Shown here: positions 4,753 to 6,173 of the stretch, piece after piece
Numbering within the stretch: the first letter of the stretch is position 1
Layout of the letters: every line of letters begins with the position of its first letter
NCBI GenBank assembly: GCA_902795525.1
Contig: CADBLN010000054.1
Span: 1-6,173 of the forward strand
Origin: an uncultured Erysipelotrichaceae bacterium
GTDB lineage: Bacteria; Bacillota_I; Bacilli_A; Erysipelotrichales; Erysipelotrichaceae
Direction of reading: 5' to 3'
DNA: 6,173 bases
Notes under the pieces: generated by a model
What the model saw: only the letters and a program-made list of their open reading frames with translations
Told to the model about the DNA's origin: nothing
The model's database searches: none
Position numbers and translations under genes: made by a program

Positions 4753-6173
4753 GTGGCTAAAGAAGTATTTAGTATGGATTTCGATGGACGTCCTTTAACC
4801 ATCGAAACAGGGGAATTAGCCAAACAAGCAGGTGGATCTGTATTAGTCCGTTATGGAGATACAGTTGTGATATCTACCGCATGCGCAAGTAACATTGCGA
4901 AAGACACAGATTTTTTTCCATTAACAGTAAGTTTTGAGGAAAAATTGTATTCTGTGGGTAAGATTCCTGGAGGATTTTTAAGAAGAGAAGGAAGACCAAG
5001 CGAGCATGCTACGCTGACCGCTAGAATGATTGACAGACCAATTCGTCCATTGTTTGCGGAAGGCTTTAGAAATGAAGTACAAGTAGTTAATACGGTATTA
5101 TCAGTAGACCAAGATTGTTCCGCAGAAATGGCTGCGATGTTTGGAGCTTCACTGGCACTATGTGTTAGTAATATTCCATTCCAAGGACCAATTGCAGGTG
5201 TAATTGTCGGCCGTGTTGATGGCAAGTTCATTATCAACCCAACTGTTGAAGAAAACGAAAAGAGTGATTTGAACCTGACAATTGCAGGAACCAAAGATGC
5301 AATCATGATGGTTGAATCAAGTGCTAAAGAGTTATCTGAAGAAGATATGTTGGAAGCTTTATTATTTGGACAACAAAAAATCAAGGAACTTTGTGAATTC
5401 GAAGAAGAAATTATCGCCAAAGTTGGACAAGAAAAGATGGAAGTTGTCTTATACGAAGTACCTGCTGAATTGAAAGACGCTGTTTATGGTTTTGTCTATG
5501 ACCGTTTAAAGGCAGCTGTTTCAATTAAGGATAAGTTGGAATGCAACAATACAATTGAAGCTTTAACAAATGAAACTGTTGAATTCTTTGCGAATAAAGA
5601 ATATGAAAATGAAGCTGATAAGAATAAGACTTTGAAAATGGTCAATGAGGTATGTACTCAAATTGTTGCGAATGAAGTTAGAAGGCTGATTGTTGAAGAT
5701 AAGATTAGACCTGATGGTCGTGCAGTTGATGAAATTAGAGCTTTGGATGCTCAAGTTGACTTACTGCCAAGAGTTCATGGTTCAGGATTATTCACAAGAG
5801 GCCAAACTCAAGTATTGTCAGTGACAACACTAGGAGCATTAGGTGATAATCAGATTATTGATGATTTAACTGAAATTGAAGAAAAAAGATTCATGCACCA
5901 CTATAATTTCCCACCATATTGTGTTGGTGAAGTTGGCCGAATGGGAACTCCTGGCCGTAGGGAAATTGGTCATGGTGCCTTAGGTGAAAAAGCTTTAAAA
6001 CAAGTTTTACCAAGCGAAGAAGAATTCCCATATGCGATTAGAACTGTTGCGGAAGTATTAGAATCAAATGGTTCTAGTTCACAGGCTAGTATTTGTGCAG
6101 GGACTTTGTCATTAATGGCTGCTGGCGTGCCAATTAAAGCCCCAGTTGCTGGTATTGCAATGGGCTTGATTGA
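4753..6173 (+). CDS. pnp: Polynucleotide phosphorylase, N-terminal two thirds (cut by window edge)
   Basis: PNPase is a trimeric 3'-5' exoribonuclease that uses phosphate to release nucleoside diphosphates; it takes part in mRNA decay and can add tails. The first 473 residues are present and the frame is open at the right edge; full proteins have about 700. The first RNase PH domain shows ETGELAKQAGGSV (18-30), GGFLRREGRP and MIDRPIRPLF (92-101). A helical linker region follows (about 145-300). The second RNase PH domain starts near IRPDGR (318-323) and contains LFTRGQTQ (346-353), NFPPY, RREIGHGALGEKAL and the phosphate-binding Ser441-Ser443 in NGSSSQAS. The catalytic aspartates and the KH and S1 RNA-binding domains lie beyond the window. 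The start codon is GTG. The upstream rpsO terminator and promoter suggest separate transcription with some readthrough. Confidence 0.97.
   Translation, partial: MAKEVFSMDFDGRPLTIETGELAKQAGGSVLVRYGDTVVISTACASNIAKDTDFFPLTVSFEEKLYSVGKIPGGFLRREGRPSEHATLTARMIDRPIRPLFAEGFRNEVQVVNTVLSVDQDCSAEMAAMFGASLALCVSNIPFQGPIAGVIVGRVDGKFIINPTVEENEKSDLNLTIAGTKDAIMMVESSAKELSEEDMLEALLFGQQKIKELCEFEEEIIAKVGQEKMEVVLYEVPAELKDAVYGFVYDRLKAAVSIKDKLECNNTIEALTNETVEFFANKEYENEADKNKTLKMVNEVCTQIVANEVRRLIVEDKIRPDGRAVDEIRALDAQVDLLPRVHGSGLFTRGQTQVLSVTTLGALGDNQIIDDLTEIEEKRFMHHYNFPPYCVGEVGRMGTPGRREIGHGALGEKALKQVLPSEEEFPYAIRTVAEVLESNGSSSQASICAGTLSLMAAGVPIKAPVAGIAMGLI

Noticed and set aside
4851..5420. Reverse-strand open frame of 189 codons
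   Set aside because: It lies opposite the clearly conserved pnp reading frame, has a Ser-rich composition typical of an antisense shadow, and shows no recognisable domain or ribosome binding site.
5563..5754. Reverse-strand open frame of 63 codons inside pnp
   Set aside because: It is antisense to pnp; its Ile/Phe-rich composition follows from the AT-rich sequence of the coding strand.
1..6173. Mobile element, CRISPR array, phage or defence system
   Set aside because: No transposase, integrase, repeat array, inverted terminal repeats or toxin-antitoxin pair is visible; the MazG-like gene has no MazE/MazF partner here and is a nucleotide hydrolase, not a toxin.

Overview
The window is an AT-rich, gene-dense piece of a bacterial chromosome carrying only housekeeping genes. 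It suggests a low-GC Gram-positive (Bacillota) organism. The Shine-Dalgarno sites are strong (AAGGAGG, AGGAGG), the promoters are sigma-A like and often have an extended -10, and lepA-hemW lies beside a divergent rpsT much as in Bacillus. TGG encodes every Trp and no gene has an internal TGA, so this is the standard bacterial code (table 11) and not that of Mycoplasma. A member of the Erysipelotrichia or a neighbouring class would fit, but this is only an impression.

Layout: (1) positions 1-89, minus strand: the 5' end of rpsT (ribosomal protein S20), cut by the window edge. (2) 90-194: a divergent intergenic region with an rpsT promoter and the promoter of the rightward unit. (3) 195-4302, plus strand: a compact four-gene unit, fmt, lepA, a small MazG-like pyrophosphohydrolase gene and hemW. 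Gaps are 2 and 7 bases, followed by a 23-base overlap, and no terminator is visible inside the unit. (4) 4278-4386: a promoter overlapping the end of hemW and a structured rpsO leader. (5) 4387-4653: rpsO (ribosomal protein S15), followed by a strong intrinsic terminator. (6) 4692-6173: a promoter and the first 473 codons of pnp (polynucleotide phosphorylase), cut by the right edge.

Most of the genes serve translation and RNA turnover. Fmt makes the initiator formyl-Met-tRNA, LepA (EF4) acts on ribosomes, S20 and S15 are small-subunit proteins, and PNPase degrades RNA. HemW (heme handling) and the MazG-like protein (nucleotide-pool cleaning) are the exceptions. No mobile element, CRISPR array, phage gene, tRNA or rRNA was seen.

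I find no sign of an undescribed multi-gene system. The most interesting element is the rpsO leader. It can fold into a long imperfect hairpin whose loop is complementary to the rpsO Shine-Dalgarno and whose stem has a G-U/G-C step like the S15 site in 16S rRNA. This points to S15 autoregulation through a pseudoknot. Smaller points are the nearly leaderless fmt transcript, the position of fmt, the MazG-like gene between lepA and hemW, and the uncertain hemW start.
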